From: Mycolicibacterium hassiacum DSM 44199
GTDB lineage: Bacteria; Actinomycetota; Actinomycetes; Mycobacteriales; Mycobacteriaceae
Direction: 5' to 3'
DNA: 64,000 bases
Assembly (NCBI RefSeq): GCF_900603025.1
Contig: NZ_LR026975.1
Location: 3,410,001 to 3,474,000, forward strand
Below, piece after piece: positions 11,682 through 22,702 of this stretch (within the stretch, counting starts at the first letter, position 1; each line of letters opens with the position of its first letter). A program made the translations under genes and the position numbers. The notes beneath the pieces were generated by a model that was given only the letters and a program-made list of their open reading frames with translations, did not search any database and was not told where the DNA came from.

Positions 11682-11699
11682 ATGCGACTGCTCGCCGGG

Positions 11700-13052
11700 T
11701 TAAACGGTGCCGCCGACCAGGGTGCCGCGCAGATCCGCGGCGATCAGCCGGGCCGCGGCGTTCTGCCAGTTGTGCAGCGACCGCTGCGGCACCTCGGTGA
11801 CGAACCACTGCCACGCCTGCCGGGCCACCGGGTCGAGCCCGGCCGGGGTGGCGTTCTGCGCGTAGGCGCGCACCCCGACGACGTACGGGAAGTACAGGCT
11901 GTTGTAGTAGCGCCACTCCTCGGTGGTGCCGAAGTCCCCTCCGGTGCGGGGTTTGAGCGCGGCGATGCGCTCGGCGAGCACCGCCTTGAGCTCGTTGGCC
12001 CGCTCCAGCGGCTGGTCCGGCGCCCCGCGCGCGGCCAGGCGTTCGTCGATGATCGGCAGCGCGGTCAGCGGGCTGGCGATCAGCTTGGACAGGTCGCCGT
12101 AGTGGCTCAGCGCGCGGCGGGTCAGCCGCGCGAAGGTCTCGTCGTCGACCTCGTTAAGGGGGTTGGTCGAGAGCCGCGGCAGCGCCGCCTCGGTGCTCCG
12201 CAGCGCGGCCCGGTCGGCGCGCAGCCGGGACGAGCGCCCGAACGCGATCCGGTCCAGCAGCCCGGCCAGCGGATCGGCCAGCACGTTCACCGCGACCGCG
12301 ACCGCCAGGCTGGTGAACAACAGCACGGTCAGCGCGACGTGCTCGGTGGTCACCGCCAACCCGATCAGCACCTGCCCGCCGAACAGCAGCGCCACCGCGG
12401 CCGTGCCGGTGCAGGAGCGCAGCATGTCGGCGCGCAGCGCCTGCCCCTCGTCGAAGGCGTCCCACAGCGCCACCGCGACACCCAGCAGCGCGATGTCGAC
12501 CCCGGTGGCCGCCAGCGCCAGCCAACTCGGCACCAGCCCCAGCGGGATGGCCAGGATCGCGTTGCCCAGCGCGAAGAACAGCGTCGCGACCGCGGCGAAC
12601 CCCAGCACCGGCCGGGGCTGGGCCCACCGCAGCGCCGCGTATACCAGGGCGCCGAGCGTCGACAGCGACACGGCGGCGAACATCACCCAGTGCCCGGGCC
12701 GCAGCGGTCCGTCCACCGTCCCGGCCAGGGCGGCACCGACCAGCGACGCCACCGCGACGGCGGCCACCAGCGCCACCTCACCGGCGCGGTCGCGCCAGCG
12801 GTCACGGGGCCGCGACAGCTCCAGCAGCACCGCGAACCACGCCACCCCGGGCACGGCGACCAGGTAGATCTCGACCACGCCCAGCAGCGCCGAGCCGCTG
12901 ACCACCCGGACGGCGTCCAGCGCCACCACCGAGGCGAAACCGGTCAGGCCGATCGCGGCCAGCACCAGCACCGGTTTGCGCGGATCGCGCGCCAGCAGGT
13001 ACAGGCCCAGCCACCAACTGAGGGTGAAGACGACCCCCGACAGCCCAGCCAT
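11700..13052 (-). CDS. Multi-pass membrane protein with soluble C-terminal domain
   Basis: 450-residue protein of unknown function. About the first 250 residues are a run of seven to eight hydrophobic helices beginning GVVFTLSWWLGLYLLA. Residues from about 265 onward are soluble, starting with DPLAGLLDRIAFG and containing alternating helices with several Trp and Tyr (TEEWRYYNSLYFPYV). The arrangement recalls seven-helix sensor modules but no kinase, cyclase or GGDEF motif follows. Start ATG 13052 has no good ribosome site. It lies downstream of the prenyl synthase on the same strand with a 49-nt gap. Confidence 0.75.
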   Translation of the reverse strand: MAGLSGVVFTLSWWLGLYLLARDPRKPVLVLAAIGLTGFASVVALDAVRVVSGSALLGVVEIYLVAVPGVAWFAVLLELSRPRDRWRDRAGEVALVAAVAVASLVGAALAGTVDGPLRPGHWVMFAAVSLSTLGALVYAALRWAQPRPVLGFAAVATLFFALGNAILAIPLGLVPSWLALAATGVDIALLGVAVALWDAFDEGQALRADMLRSCTGTAAVALLFGGQVLIGLAVTTEHVALTVLLFTSLAVAVAVNVLADPLAGLLDRIAFGRSSRLRADRAALRSTEAALPRLSTNPLNEVDDETFARLTRRALSHYGDLSKLIASPLTALPIIDERLAARGAPDQPLERANELKAVLAERIAALKPRTGGDFGTTEEWRYYNSLYFPYVVGVRAYAQNATPAGLDPVARQAWQWFVTEVPQRSLHNWQNAAARLIAADLRGTLVGGTV

Positions 13053-13101
13053 GCAGCCGGTCTTGCACCATCGGGGCGGGTCCGAGCACGCCCCGCAGCG
13101 C

Positions 13102-13899
13102 TCACATGCCGAAGCGGCGGTGCCGGGCGGTGTAGTCGCGCAACGCCCGCAGAAAATCCACCCGGCGGAACTCCGGCCAGTACGCCTCGGTGAACCACAT
13201 CTCCGAATAGGCGCTCTGCCAGAGCAGAAACCCCGACAGCCGCTGCTCGCCCGAGGTGCGAATGACGAGGTCGGGGTCGGGCTGGCCGGAGGTGTAGAGG
13301 TTCTCCGAGATGGCCTCGGCGGTCACCGCCTCGATGAGCTCCTCGCCGGTGGCGCCGTTGGCCAGTTCCTTGCTGAGCAGCTGGCGGACCGCGTCGACGA
13401 TCTCCTTGCGGCCGCCGTAGGCGACGGCCACGTTGACGTGGAACCGGCCACCGGCCCGGTTGTTCTGGGTCGACTCGACGGCCTCCCGCAGTCGGCGCGC
13501 CGGCTCGTCGCCGAGCAGGGACAGATCGCCCACGGTGCGCACGGTCCAGCCGTTGGACGGTGCGCAGATCTCCTCGACGACGTCGGTGATGATCTCGATG
13601 AGGGTGGACAGCTCGTCGGGATCGCGCTGCAGGTTCTCGGTGGACAGCAGGTACACCGTGGCCATCTCGACCCCGGCGTCCTCGCACCAGCGCAGCATCT
13701 CGGCGATCTTGCGGGCACCCATCCGGTAGCCGACGCTGACGTCGTCGTAGCCGGCGTCGCGGGCCCACCGGCGGTTGCCGTCGCAGAGCACGGCGATGTG
13801 GCGGGGCAGCTCGTTCTTCGCCGATGCGAGCCCCTGGCGGAGGCGCATCTCGTAGATGCGGTACATCGGCTCCTTGAGCCGCGCGGGAATAATCGCCAC
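13102..13899 (-). CDS. Short-chain (2Z,6E)-farnesyl diphosphate synthase, UppS family
   Basis: 265-residue cis-prenyltransferase, orthologue of M. tuberculosis Rv1086, which makes (2Z,6E)-farnesyl diphosphate from geranyl diphosphate and IPP for decaprenyl phosphate (cell-wall carrier lipid) synthesis. Motifs: [14 protein letters not shown] with the catalytic Asp, [15 protein letters not shown], and the C-terminal [16 protein letters not shown] and [11 protein letters not shown] regions. GTG 13899 gives the N-terminus [16 protein letters not shown], matching Rv1086. It is divergent from hemolysin III as in M. tuberculosis. Confidence 0.95.
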   Translation of the reverse strand: MAIIPARLKEPMYRIYEMRLRQGLASAKNELPRHIAVLCDGNRRWARDAGYDDVSVGYRMGARKIAEMLRWCEDAGVEMATVYLLSTENLQRDPDELSTLIEIITDVVEEICAPSNGWTVRTVGDLSLLGDEPARRLREAVESTQNNRAGGRFHVNVAVAYGGRKEIVDAVRQLLSKELANGATGEELIEAVTAEAISENLYTSGQPDPDLVIRTSGEQRLSGFLLWQSAYSEMWFTEAYWPEFRRVDFLRALRDYTARHRRFGM

Positions 13900-13955
13900 G
13901 AGAACTCAGACTACTGTTGGCATCCGGATACCCCCATGGCGACAGTGGAGGTGAC

Positions 13956-14687
13956 ATGCAGGTCGACGCCGCCGACGCAGCCAGGAAACCGTCGATGCGC
14001 GATTCCGCCGAAGACTTCCCCGAAGCAGTCGTCGAAGGCGTTGAGAGATTTCTCAACAAGCCCCGCGCGCGTGGCTGGATTCACGTTTACGCCGCCATCG
14101 TGGCCGCCGTGCTCGGCGTGACGCTGGTGTCGGTGTCGTGGGCGCTGCAGGGCACCCGGGCCGGCATCGCCACGTTGATCTACACCATCACCATCGTGGC
14201 GATGTTCGGGGTCAGCGGCGCCTATCACCGAATCAACTGGGGCGAGACCGCGCACAACTGGATGAAGCGGCTCGACCATTCGATGATTTTCATCTTCATC
14301 GCCGGCAGCTACACCCCGTTCGCGCTGGCCGCCCTGCCGTCGGAGGACGGCATGGTGCTGTTCTGGATCGTCTGGGGCGGCGCGCTCGCCGGAGTGTTGC
14401 TGAAGATGTTCTGGCCGGAGGCGCCGCGATGGGTCGGGGTGCCGCTGTATCTGCTGCTCGGCTGGGTGGCGGTGTGGTTCGTCGGGCCGATCACCGAGGG
14501 CGCCGGGGTGACGGCGCTGGTGTTGCTGATCATCGGTGGCGCCCTGTACAGCATCGGCGGCGTGCTCTACGCGATGAAGTGGCCGAACCCGTGGCCGGAC
14601 ACCTTCGGCCACCACGAGTTCTTCCACGCCTGCACGGCACTGGCGGCGCTGCTGCACTACATCGCCATGTGGTTCGCCGTCTTCTGA
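13956..14687 (+). CDS. Hemolysin III / PAQR-family membrane protein
   Basis: 243-residue seven-helix protein of the hemolysin III (YqfA/PAQR) family, orthologue of Rv1085c. Conserved family residues appear in [25 protein letters not shown] and [19 protein letters not shown] (candidate metal-binding histidines and aspartate). Start ATG 13956 is set by GGAGGT 4 nt upstream; an upstream TTG at 13917 only lengthens the frame. The haemolytic activity of some homologues is not established for mycobacteria. Confidence 0.93.
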   Translation: MQVDAADAARKPSMRDSAEDFPEAVVEGVERFLNKPRARGWIHVYAAIVAAVLGVTLVSVSWALQGTRAGIATLIYTITIVAMFGVSGAYHRINWGETAHNWMKRLDHSMIFIFIAGSYTPFALAALPSEDGMVLFWIVWGGALAGVLLKMFWPEAPRWVGVPLYLLLGWVAVWFVGPITEGAGVTALVLLIIGGALYSIGGVLYAMKWPNPWPDTFGHHEFFHACTALAALLHYIAMWFAVF

Positions 14688-14751
14688 CGACACGCGGCTG
14701 CCGCGCGGTGCGCGCCCTCACCGCGCCGCGAGGGTGCGCACCGCGCGCTGC

Positions 14752-15123
14752 TCAGCGCTGGGTGATGTTCTCCGGGGTCCAGTAGGCCTTCATCGACTTG
14801 ATCCGACCGTCGTCGTTGAACGTCATCACGCTGATGATGTCCATGGTCATGCCGCCCTCGTCGCCGCCGATGCTCAACGTCCAGTAGAACGCCACCTCGT
14901 GGCCGAGCGCCCGCAGCGTCTTCACCTCGGTTCGGGACTGGACGTTTTCGAGGTTGCCGTAGAAGCCGCGGATCGCCTGCCGGCCGATGTGCACCTCGCT
15001 GCCGACCGGATCCTCGACGGTCGCGTCGTCGGCGTAGAGCGCCGCGATCTCGTCGGGCTGACCCTTGGCGACGAACTCCAGGTAACGGTGGACGGTGTTG
15101 GCGTTGTCTTGCGGGGTGGACAT
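14752..15123 (-). CDS. Ketosteroid isomerase-like (SnoaL/NTF2-fold) protein
   Basis: 123-residue NTF2-fold protein closely resembling bacterial delta-5-3-ketosteroid isomerase: HRYLEFVAKGQPDEI carries the tyrosine position and ADDATVEDPVGSE the catalytic-base aspartate of Pseudomonas KSI. In my hand alignment the second KSI aspartate (oxyanion hole) falls on Ser in DIISVMTF, so activity could be altered or the protein may bind another hydrophobic ligand. It sits 10 nt upstream of Rv1084-type genes on the same strand. Confidence 0.85.
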   Translation of the reverse strand: MSTPQDNANTVHRYLEFVAKGQPDEIAALYADDATVEDPVGSEVHIGRQAIRGFYGNLENVQSRTEVKTLRALGHEVAFYWTLSIGGDEGGMTMDIISVMTFNDDGRIKSMKAYWTPENITQR

Positions 15124-15133
15124 GCGCCGAACG

Positions 15134-17137
<2,004 letters not shown>

Positions 17138-17183
17138 CGTCTCCCCTTTCCGACGCCTTCCTGGCGCGGGCCGCCCGGTTGTC

Positions 17184-17459
17184 TCAGCCTCCGGAGCCGC
17201 GCCCCGGCCCGTCTCCGTCGGCCGGTCCGTCCCCGGCCACGTCATCACCGGAGTCGTCACCGGCGTCGTCACCGGAGTCGTCACCGAACGACTTCGGAAC
17301 CTTGCGCAGCTGCCGGTTCATCGACCACACCAGCAGGAAGGTCGAGAGCACCAGCAGCACCAGGACAAGCAGCCCCATCGGGCTGGCCTTGCCGAACTCC
17401 GGGCCGGTGTCGCGGGGCTCCTGCGCCAGCAGGGTCAGCGCCAGCCAATAGGTGTTCAC
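17184..17459 (-). CDS. Small membrane protein downstream of mca (Rv1083 type)
   Basis: 91-residue protein with one clear transmembrane helix ([20 protein letters not shown], about residues 28-47) followed by a basic segment [11 protein letters not shown] and an Asp/Gly-rich tail made of repeated GDD units. GTG 17459 overlaps the mca stop by four bases (GTGA), so translation is coupled. Position and N-terminus [14 protein letters not shown] match Rv1083. Function unknown. Confidence 0.88.
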   Translation of the reverse strand: MNTYWLALTLLAQEPRDTGPEFGKASPMGLLVLVLLVLSTFLLVWSMNRQLRKVPKSFGDDSGDDAGDDSGDDVAGDGPADGDGPGRGSGG

Positions 17460-18325
17460 ACGTCCTCGATTCCGGCGAACAGGTCGGTCTCCGGCAGCGA
17501 GACCGGAACCCGCGATCGCGCCAACTCGTACTCCTCTGTCGGCCACAGCCGTTGCTGCCATTCGATGGGCGCCCGGAAGAAATCGCCGTTGGGGTCGATC
17601 TGGGTGGCGTGCGCCCGCAGCGCGTCGTCACGCACCGGGAAGTACTTGGCGCATTCCACCCGGGTGGTGACCCGCTTGGCGAAGATGTCGTTGTCCGGGT
17701 CCCAGTGCTTGAGCCACTTCTCGAACGGCCCCTGCTGGCCGTGTTTGGCGAACTCGTCCTGCAGCAACTGCATCCGCTGGCGCAGGAAGCCGTGCGTGTA
17801 GTACAGCTTCAGCACGTTCCAGGGTTCCCCGGCCTCGGGGAACAGCACGTAGTCGCCGGCGGCTTCGAACGCGGCCACCGACACCTGGTGGCAACGGATG
17901 TGGTCCGGATGCGGATAGCCGCCGTTCTCGTCGTAGGTGGTCATGACGTGCGGCTTGAACTCGCGCACCAGCCGCACCAGCTCCCGGACCGGTTCCTCGA
18001 GCGGCACGGTCGCCAGGCAGCCCTCCGGCAGCGGTGGCGGCGGGTCGCCCTCGGGCAGGCCCGAGTCGACGAAGCCCAGCCACCGGTGTTCGACACCGAG
18101 GATCTTGGCGGCCTTGGCCATCTCGTCGCGGCGGATCTCGGCGAGCCGCTCCCGCACCTCGGGCAGGTCCATGGCCGGGTTGAGGATGTCGCCGCGCTCA
18201 CCGCCGGTCAGCGTGACAACCATCACGCGCACCCCCTCGGCGGCGTAGCGCGCCGTGGTGGCCGCCCCCTTGCTGGACTCGTCATCCGGGTGGGCGTGCA
18301 CCGCCATCAACCGCAGTTCGCTCAC
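17456..18325 (-). CDS. mca: Mycothiol S-conjugate amidase
   Basis: 289-residue zinc amidase of the MshB/Mca (LmbE-like) family. It cleaves mycothiol S-conjugates to a mercapturic acid and GlcN-inositol, so that alkylating agents and antibiotics can be exported. Zinc motifs AHPDDE at the N-terminus and [10 protein letters not shown] in the middle; LTGGERGD is typical. Length equals that of M. tuberculosis Mca (Rv1082, 288). Start GTG 18325 ([15 protein letters not shown]). Divergent from the DUF4307 gene across a 172-nt promoter region. Confidence 0.97.
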   Translation of the reverse strand: MSELRLMAVHAHPDDESSKGAATTARYAAEGVRVMVVTLTGGERGDILNPAMDLPEVRERLAEIRRDEMAKAAKILGVEHRWLGFVDSGLPEGDPPPPLPEGCLATVPLEEPVRELVRLVREFKPHVMTTYDENGGYPHPDHIRCHQVSVAAFEAAGDYVLFPEAGEPWNVLKLYYTHGFLRQRMQLLQDEFAKHGQQGPFEKWLKHWDPDNDIFAKRVTTRVECAKYFPVRDDALRAHATQIDPNGDFFRAPIEWQQRLWPTEEYELARSRVPVSLPETDLFAGIEDV

Positions 18326-18497
18326 CTGATCAGCCTCACCTGATGCATCCGGGTACCCAACACGTCCTTACCGGTCTATCCAACCCCCGCCCCGTCCACG
18401 CCGCCGGGCGAGGTTCTCTCGGAGAAGTTCAACCGTTCGGGTAGCCCTATAGTTCCAGTTCGGCAGATCCCTTCAACTGACGGGTTGAGAAATCGAC

Positions 18498-18920
18498 ATG
18501 ATCGAGCGTCCCGCGGCGCGCTACGGGCGCCGGCACCTCGGCCACCGCCGGCGGCGCTGGATCACGGCGGTGCTGGCGCTGACGGTGGTGGCCGTGGGCG
18601 TCCTGGCCGCCTGGGTCGCCGCCCACCGGCTGACCCCGACCGACGTGGCCGGCAAGGTGGTGCGCTTCGAGGTGGTCGACACGCAGACCGTCGACGTCAC
18701 GTTCAGCGTCACCCGCGAGGATCCCTCCCGCCCGGCGGTGTGCATCGTGCGGGCCACCTCCCAGGACGGCAGCGAGACCGGCCGCCGCGAGGTACTGGTG
18801 CCGCCGGCGGCCGAGCGGACCGTGCAGGTGACCGTCCCGGTGCGCACCAGCAAACCGCCGTATGTTGGCGATCTGTACGGCTGCGGGCTGAATGTGCCCG
18901 GGTATCTGGTATCTCCGTAA
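18498..18920 (+). CDS. DUF4307 membrane-anchored protein (Rv1081c type)
   Basis: 140-residue protein with an Arg-rich N-terminus, one transmembrane helix (residues about 22-43, WITAVLALTVVAVGVLAAWV) and an extracellular beta-rich domain with two cysteines (VCIVRAT, YGCGLNV), likely a disulfide. DUF4307 family, function unknown. It precedes greA as in M. tuberculosis. Confidence 0.9.
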   Translation: MIERPAARYGRRHLGHRRRRWITAVLALTVVAVGVLAAWVAAHRLTPTDVAGKVVRFEVVDTQTVDVTFSVTREDPSRPAVCIVRATSQDGSETGRREVLVPPAAERTVQVTVPVRTSKPPYVGDLYGCGLNVPGYLVSP

Positions 18921-18964
18921 TGGGGCACCGGCCGGGCCTCGCCCCGCAGTAAACGAGCGGACGG

Positions 18965-19018
18965 GCACCGACTCGGTGCTATGATGGGCGGATACACGGT
19001 TCCGCTGGGGCCGTGTAT
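18965..19018 (+). promoter_or_regulatory. Candidate greA promoter with two flanking inverted repeats
   Basis: TATGAT at 18980-18985 is a good -10. Directly upstream, GCACCG-ACT-CGGTGC (18965-18979) is a perfect 6-bp inverted repeat lying across the -35/-10 spacer. Directly downstream, ATACACGG / CCGTGTAT (18992-18999 and 19011-19018) would form a hairpin at the very 5' end of the RNA. The resulting greA leader is about 160 nt. Sequence facts are direct; promoter function is inferred. Confidence 0.5.
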
Positions 19019-19152
19019 TGCTGCATTTGGCGCTGTGATCGGCCACCCTGGTCACCGGGCGCCGTACTGCGGCGGTACGCAGGAACCCAGCGCCGTGCGA
19101 ACCGACTTCTACGCGACAAGCGCGAGAGTGACGACGACAGGAGCGCGACGAC

Positions 19153-19647
19153 ATGACCGACACTGAGGTCACCTGGCTGACCCAGGAGGCATACGACCGG
19201 CTGAAGGCAGAGCTCGATCAGCTGATCGCCAACCGTCCGGTGCTCGCCGCCGAGATCAACGCCCGACGTGAGGAAGGTGACCTGCGCGAGAACGGCGGTT
19301 ACCACGCGGCCCGCGACGAGCAGGGCCAGCAGGAAGCGCGCATCCGTCAGCTGCAGGAGCTGCTGAACAACGCCAAGGTCGGCGAGCCGCCCTCCGAGTC
19401 CGGCGTGGCGCTGCCCGGTTCGGTGGTCACCGTCTACTACGACGACGACCCCGACGACACCGAGACGTTCCTGATCGCCACCCGCCAGGAGGGCGTGACC
19501 GACGGGGACCTGGAGGTGTACTCGCCGAAGTCGCCGCTGGGCGCGGCGCTGCTCGAGGCCCGGGTCGGCGAGAGCCGCACCTACGAGGTGCCCAGCGGTA
19601 AGACCGTCAAGGTCACGCTGGTCAAGGCCGAGCCCTACCGGGGCTGA
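19153..19647 (+). CDS. greA: Transcription elongation factor GreA
   Basis: 164-residue Gre factor that rescues backtracked RNA polymerase by stimulating transcript cleavage. N-terminal coiled coil with the conserved tip acidic region in [19 protein letters not shown], then the FKBP-like C-terminal domain ([15 protein letters not shown]). Ribosome site AGGAG lies 8-9 nt before ATG 19153. Matches M. tuberculosis GreA (Rv1080c, 164 residues). Confidence 0.98.
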   Translation: MTDTEVTWLTQEAYDRLKAELDQLIANRPVLAAEINARREEGDLRENGGYHAARDEQGQQEARIRQLQELLNNAKVGEPPSESGVALPGSVVTVYYDDDPDDTETFLIATRQEGVTDGDLEVYSPKSPLGAALLEARVGESRTYEVPSGKTVKVTLVKAEPYRG

Positions 19648-19685
19648 GGACGGCCTCCTCGGCGACGCGGCGATACAGTCCGCCT

Positions 19686-20348
19686 ATGGCGCAGATCGCC
19701 GAGGACCTGCTTCTGCTTCTGCTCGACAACGCATCGGCACAGCCCGCGCTGGACAGTGCACGCCGCCGTCAGGTGCTGGCGGCGGCGGTGCTGGCCGATC
19801 TCGCCTACGCCTGCCGGATCCGGCCGGCCGTTCCGGGGGAACCGGTCGAGCCCGGCCGGCTGATCGCGTTGCTCACACCGGCCGGACCCCATCCGGTTGT
19901 CGAGCCGGCGTATCAGCTGCTGCGGCGCCGGCCGCTGACCCCGGCGGCCGCGGTCAAACGGCTGGCCAGGCACACCGAGGACCAGCTGCTGACGCATCTG
20001 GAGCAGATCGGGTTGGTGCGTCGTGTTCGCTTGGCGGGCAAGCGTTTCAACCACGACTACGCGTGGCCGATGAACAACCGCGAGCGGGTGGAGCGGGCCC
20101 GCGCGGCGCTGCTGTCGACGCTGTTCGACCGCACTGCGCCCGGCCCGTCGACGGCGGCGACCGTCACGCTGCTGCATGCCGTCGACGGGTTGGGCGCGTT
20201 GCTGTCGCTCAACGACCGGGGCTGGCGGTGGGTGCACGCCCGCGCGGGTGAGATCGCCGGCGGCGGATGGGTCGACGAGTCACCGGCGTCGTTGCCGGAG
20301 ATGAACCTGGCAATCACCATGTCGGCGCTGCGGCCCGCCCTGAACTGA
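19686..20348 (+). CDS. GPP34 (GOLPH3-like) family protein
   Basis: 220-residue protein of the GPP34 family, named after the eukaryotic Golgi phosphoprotein that binds phosphatidylinositol-4-phosphate. Actinobacterial members are common but uncharacterised. Typical N-terminus IAEDLLLLLLDNASAQPALD and VLAAAVLADLAYACRI; the middle has YQLLRRRPLTPAAAVKRLA. No signal peptide; family logic suggests peripheral membrane binding. Follows greA by 38 nt on the same strand. The last codons (ALN-stop) lie in a hairpin shared with metB. Confidence 0.88.
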   Translation: MAQIAEDLLLLLLDNASAQPALDSARRRQVLAAAVLADLAYACRIRPAVPGEPVEPGRLIALLTPAGPHPVVEPAYQLLRRRPLTPAAAVKRLARHTEDQLLTHLEQIGLVRRVRLAGKRFNHDYAWPMNNRERVERARAALLSTLFDRTAPGPSTAATVTLLHAVDGLGALLSLNDRGWRWVHARAGEIAGGGWVDESPASLPEMNLAITMSALRPALN

Positions 20349-20375
20349 CGTCGGCGCGGGTCGTCAGTTCAGGGC
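20337..20375. terminator. Bidirectional hairpin across convergent stop codons
   Basis: Perfect 14-bp inverted repeat GCCCTGAACTGACG / CGTCAGTTCAGGGC with an 11-nt loop. The left arm encodes the last codons and stop of the GPP34 gene, the right arm those of metB; both proteins therefore end Ala-Leu-Asn. No U-tract, so it would work as a mycobacterial-type hairpin terminator or block antisense read-through. Confidence 0.75.
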
Positions 20376-21518
20376 CTGCTGCAGGTCGGCGAGCAGATCC
20401 TCGGGGTCCTCGATGCCCACCGACAACCGAACCAGGTCGTCGGGCACCTCCAGCTGCGAGCCCGCGGTGGACGCGTGGGTCATCGCGCCGGGGTGCTCGA
20501 TCAGCGACTCCACCCCGCCCAGCGACTCGGCGAGGATGAACAGTTGGGTGCGGGCGCAGAATCGGCGGGCCGCGTCGGCGCCGTCGCGCATCCGCACCGA
20601 GACCATGCCGCCGAAGGCCGACATCTGCTTGGCGGCGACCTGGTGGCCGGGGTGGCTCAGCAGGCCGGGGTACAGCACGGTGGCGATCGCCGGGTGCTCG
20701 GCGAGGAACTGCGCCACCTTCATGGCGTTGTCGCTGTGCCGCTGCATGCGCAGCACCAGCGTCTTGAGTCCGCGCATGGTCAGATACGCGTCGAACGGTC
20801 CCGGCACCGCGCCGGCCCCGTTCTGCAGGAACGCGAACGCGGCGTCGAGTTCCTCGTCGTTGGTCAACAGTGCACCGCCGACGACGTCGGAGTGGCCGCC
20901 GATGTACTTGGTCGTCGAGTGCAGCACGATGTCGGCCCCCAAGGTCAGCGGCTGCTGTAGGGCGGGGGACGCAAAGGTGTTGTCCACCAACACCTTTGTG
21001 TTGGTCTTCGCGGCGATCTCGGCGATGCCGGCGATGTCGGCGATCGACAGCAGCGGGTTGGTGGGGGTCTCCACCCACACCAGCCGGGTGCGCGGGATGA
21101 TCGCCGCGCGCACCGCGTCGAGGTCCGACAGCGCCACCGGGGTGTATTCGACGCCCCACAGGGTGAACACCTTGTCGATCAGCCGGAAGGTTCCGCCGTA
21201 GGCGTCGTCGGGGATCACGACGTGATCGCCCGGGCGCAGCAGCGCGCGCAGCGCGCAGTCGGTGGCGGCCATCCCGGATGCGAAGGCGCGCCCGTAGCGG
21301 GCCTCCTCGACGGCCGCCAGCGCCGCCTCCAGCGCCGAGCGGGTGGGGTTGCCGGTGCGGGCGTACTCGTAGCCGCCCCGCAGCCCGCCGACCCCGTCCT
21401 GGGCGAACGTCGAACTCGCGTAGATCGGCGCGTTGACCGCCCCGGTGGCCGGATCCGGCCGATACCCTGCATGAATGGCCTTGGTGGCCAACCCGCGCCA
21501 CGTGTGTTGCTCAGACAT
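20364..21518 (-). CDS. metB: Cystathionine gamma-synthase
   Basis: 384-residue PLP enzyme of the Cys/Met metabolism family that joins O-succinyl/acetyl-homoserine with cysteine to give cystathionine. PLP lysine in HSTTKYIGGHSDVVGG; also YARTGNPTRSALE and VETPTNPLL. Start ATG 21518 (MSEQHTWRG) preferred over the adjacent GTG. Orthologue of Rv1079. With cbs 2.1 kb upstream on the same strand it frames the transsulfuration pathway. Confidence 0.95.
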   Translation of the reverse strand: MSEQHTWRGLATKAIHAGYRPDPATGAVNAPIYASSTFAQDGVGGLRGGYEYARTGNPTRSALEAALAAVEEARYGRAFASGMAATDCALRALLRPGDHVVIPDDAYGGTFRLIDKVFTLWGVEYTPVALSDLDAVRAAIIPRTRLVWVETPTNPLLSIADIAGIAEIAAKTNTKVLVDNTFASPALQQPLTLGADIVLHSTTKYIGGHSDVVGGALLTNDEELDAAFAFLQNGAGAVPGPFDAYLTMRGLKTLVLRMQRHSDNAMKVAQFLAEHPAIATVLYPGLLSHPGHQVAAKQMSAFGGMVSVRMRDGADAARRFCARTQLFILAESLGGVESLIEHPGAMTHASTAGSQLEVPDDLVRLSVGIEDPEDLLADLQQALN

Positions 21519-21547
21519 CACCGCTCAGCCTAACGAGGCCCGGTCGG

Positions 21548-22132
21548 CTACTCGCCGGCCGCCGGTTGCGGCGGTGGGAGCGACCATGGCGGCGGCATGT
21601 CGACCGGCACGCACACGGTGCCGACGATCTTGTCGGCCAGGGTCTGCCGTCGGCGGTCCCACAGCGGCCACAGGAAGCCGATGTAGCAGATGAACCAATC
21701 GATGTAGTGCGCGACCTGTCGCAGCAGGGAGCGCCAGAAACCGATGGGCTGCCAGGTCTTCGCGTGGACCAGTTTGATGTTCAGCTTCGATTTGCCGACG
21801 CTCTGACCGGTTCGGCCCTGCCGGTAGCAGACGTTCCACAGGAAGTACACCACCGCGGGCACCAGAGCGATGAACTGAACCGACCCCCAGAACGCTGCCA
21901 CGGCCTCGGAGCAGTACCGGGTCCCGCTGCCGTAGAGGCTGTCGATGCAGTCGAGGTCACCGGCGATCAGCAGCCCGATGAACGGCACCAGCACGACCAC
22001 CCAGATCGGCGCCCAGTCCAGCAGGGTCGCCGCCACCCGCACCGACCACGGCGTGTACGCCTGGCGGGGTAGCGCCCGCACCGGCGGGGCGTGCTGCGCA
22101 GGACCATCCGGGATCGGCGGTGTCGCGGTCAA
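21548..22132 (-). CDS. RDD-domain membrane protein (Pra-like)
   Basis: About 194 residues with an RDD domain: SVRVAATLLDWAPIWVVV near the start, RTGQSVGKSKLNIKLV, and a C-terminal PLWDRRRQTLADKIVGTVCV. It corresponds to proline-rich antigen Pra (Rv1078) of M. tuberculosis but lacks the long Pro-rich N-terminus; that kind of N-terminus instead occurs in the gene at 22703-23521. The start is TTG 22132, the only initiation codon near the family N-terminus, with a weak GAGAG ribosome site. Confidence 0.85.
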   Translation of the reverse strand: MTATPPIPDGPAQHAPPVRALPRQAYTPWSVRVAATLLDWAPIWVVVLVPFIGLLIAGDLDCIDSLYGSGTRYCSEAVAAFWGSVQFIALVPAVVYFLWNVCYRQGRTGQSVGKSKLNIKLVHAKTWQPIGFWRSLLRQVAHYIDWFICYIGFLWPLWDRRRQTLADKIVGTVCVPVDMPPPWSLPPPQPAAGE

Positions 22133-22219
22133 AAAGTCTCTCTCGGCGCTCGACTGGCGGTGCGCATCATCATATTTTGCGCGCCGCCCGGCGGTGCGAC
22201 CGCCCGCCGGAACCCGGGA

Positions 22220-22642
22220 TCAGGTGCGGCGTCTGCCGAAGCCCTCGAACGGGTTCCACGACGTGCTGCGCTGCACCCGGTGCAGGTAGTAGGCGTAGTT
22301 CGCGGTGGTCATGGCCAACGCCGGCACAGCGAAACTCGCGCCCACCGCGCTCGACTCCGACAGGTGCAGCACGAATTCCACCAGCACGCCCACCGCCACC
22401 GCCATGGCCGCGAGCACCAACCCTTTGCGCCACATGCCTTTGACGAAGAAGTAGAGGAATGAGAACAGGAACGCCCAGATGTTGACGTTGAGGCGTTGCT
22501 TCTCCCAGAACGACAACCGGCGGAACGCCTCTCGAGCCTGCGGGCTCGAATTCGGCGGGCCGTAGGCGTCGAAGAACGCGAAGCGCTGTTGCCACACCAC
22601 TGGCAGATCGCTGTACCGCAGGTCGGTCACGACCCCCAGCAT
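22220..22642 (-). CDS. DUF2628-type small membrane protein
   Basis: 140-residue protein with a soluble N-terminus (WQQRFAFFDAYGPP, then FRRLSFWEKQRLNVNIWAFL) and about three transmembrane helices. The FWEKQRLNVNIWAFLF segment is typical of DUF2628. Start uncertain: ATG 22642, or the GTG four codons later, which follows GGGGG. Function unknown. It sits between the RDD and Pro-rich membrane proteins, all on the same strand. Confidence 0.78.
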   Translation of the reverse strand: MLGVVTDLRYSDLPVVWQQRFAFFDAYGPPNSSPQAREAFRRLSFWEKQRLNVNIWAFLFSFLYFFVKGMWRKGLVLAAMAVAVGVLVEFVLHLSESSAVGASFAVPALAMTTANYAYYLHRVQRSTSWNPFEGFGRRRT

Positions 22643-22702
22643 ATGGCCGCCCCGCGACCCCCTGATGCACTGATTTCTCTCGGCCCGAGACCGCGATACG
22701 GA

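Noticed and set aside
11406..13193. 595-codon rightward frame
   Set aside because: Runs antisense to the membrane-protein gene and reads as Gln/Arg/Gly-rich low complexity; a shadow of the hydrophobic gene opposite.
21566..22072. 168-codon rightward frame opposite the RDD gene
   Set aside because: No ribosome site, no motif, and the opposite strand has a proper RDD protein.
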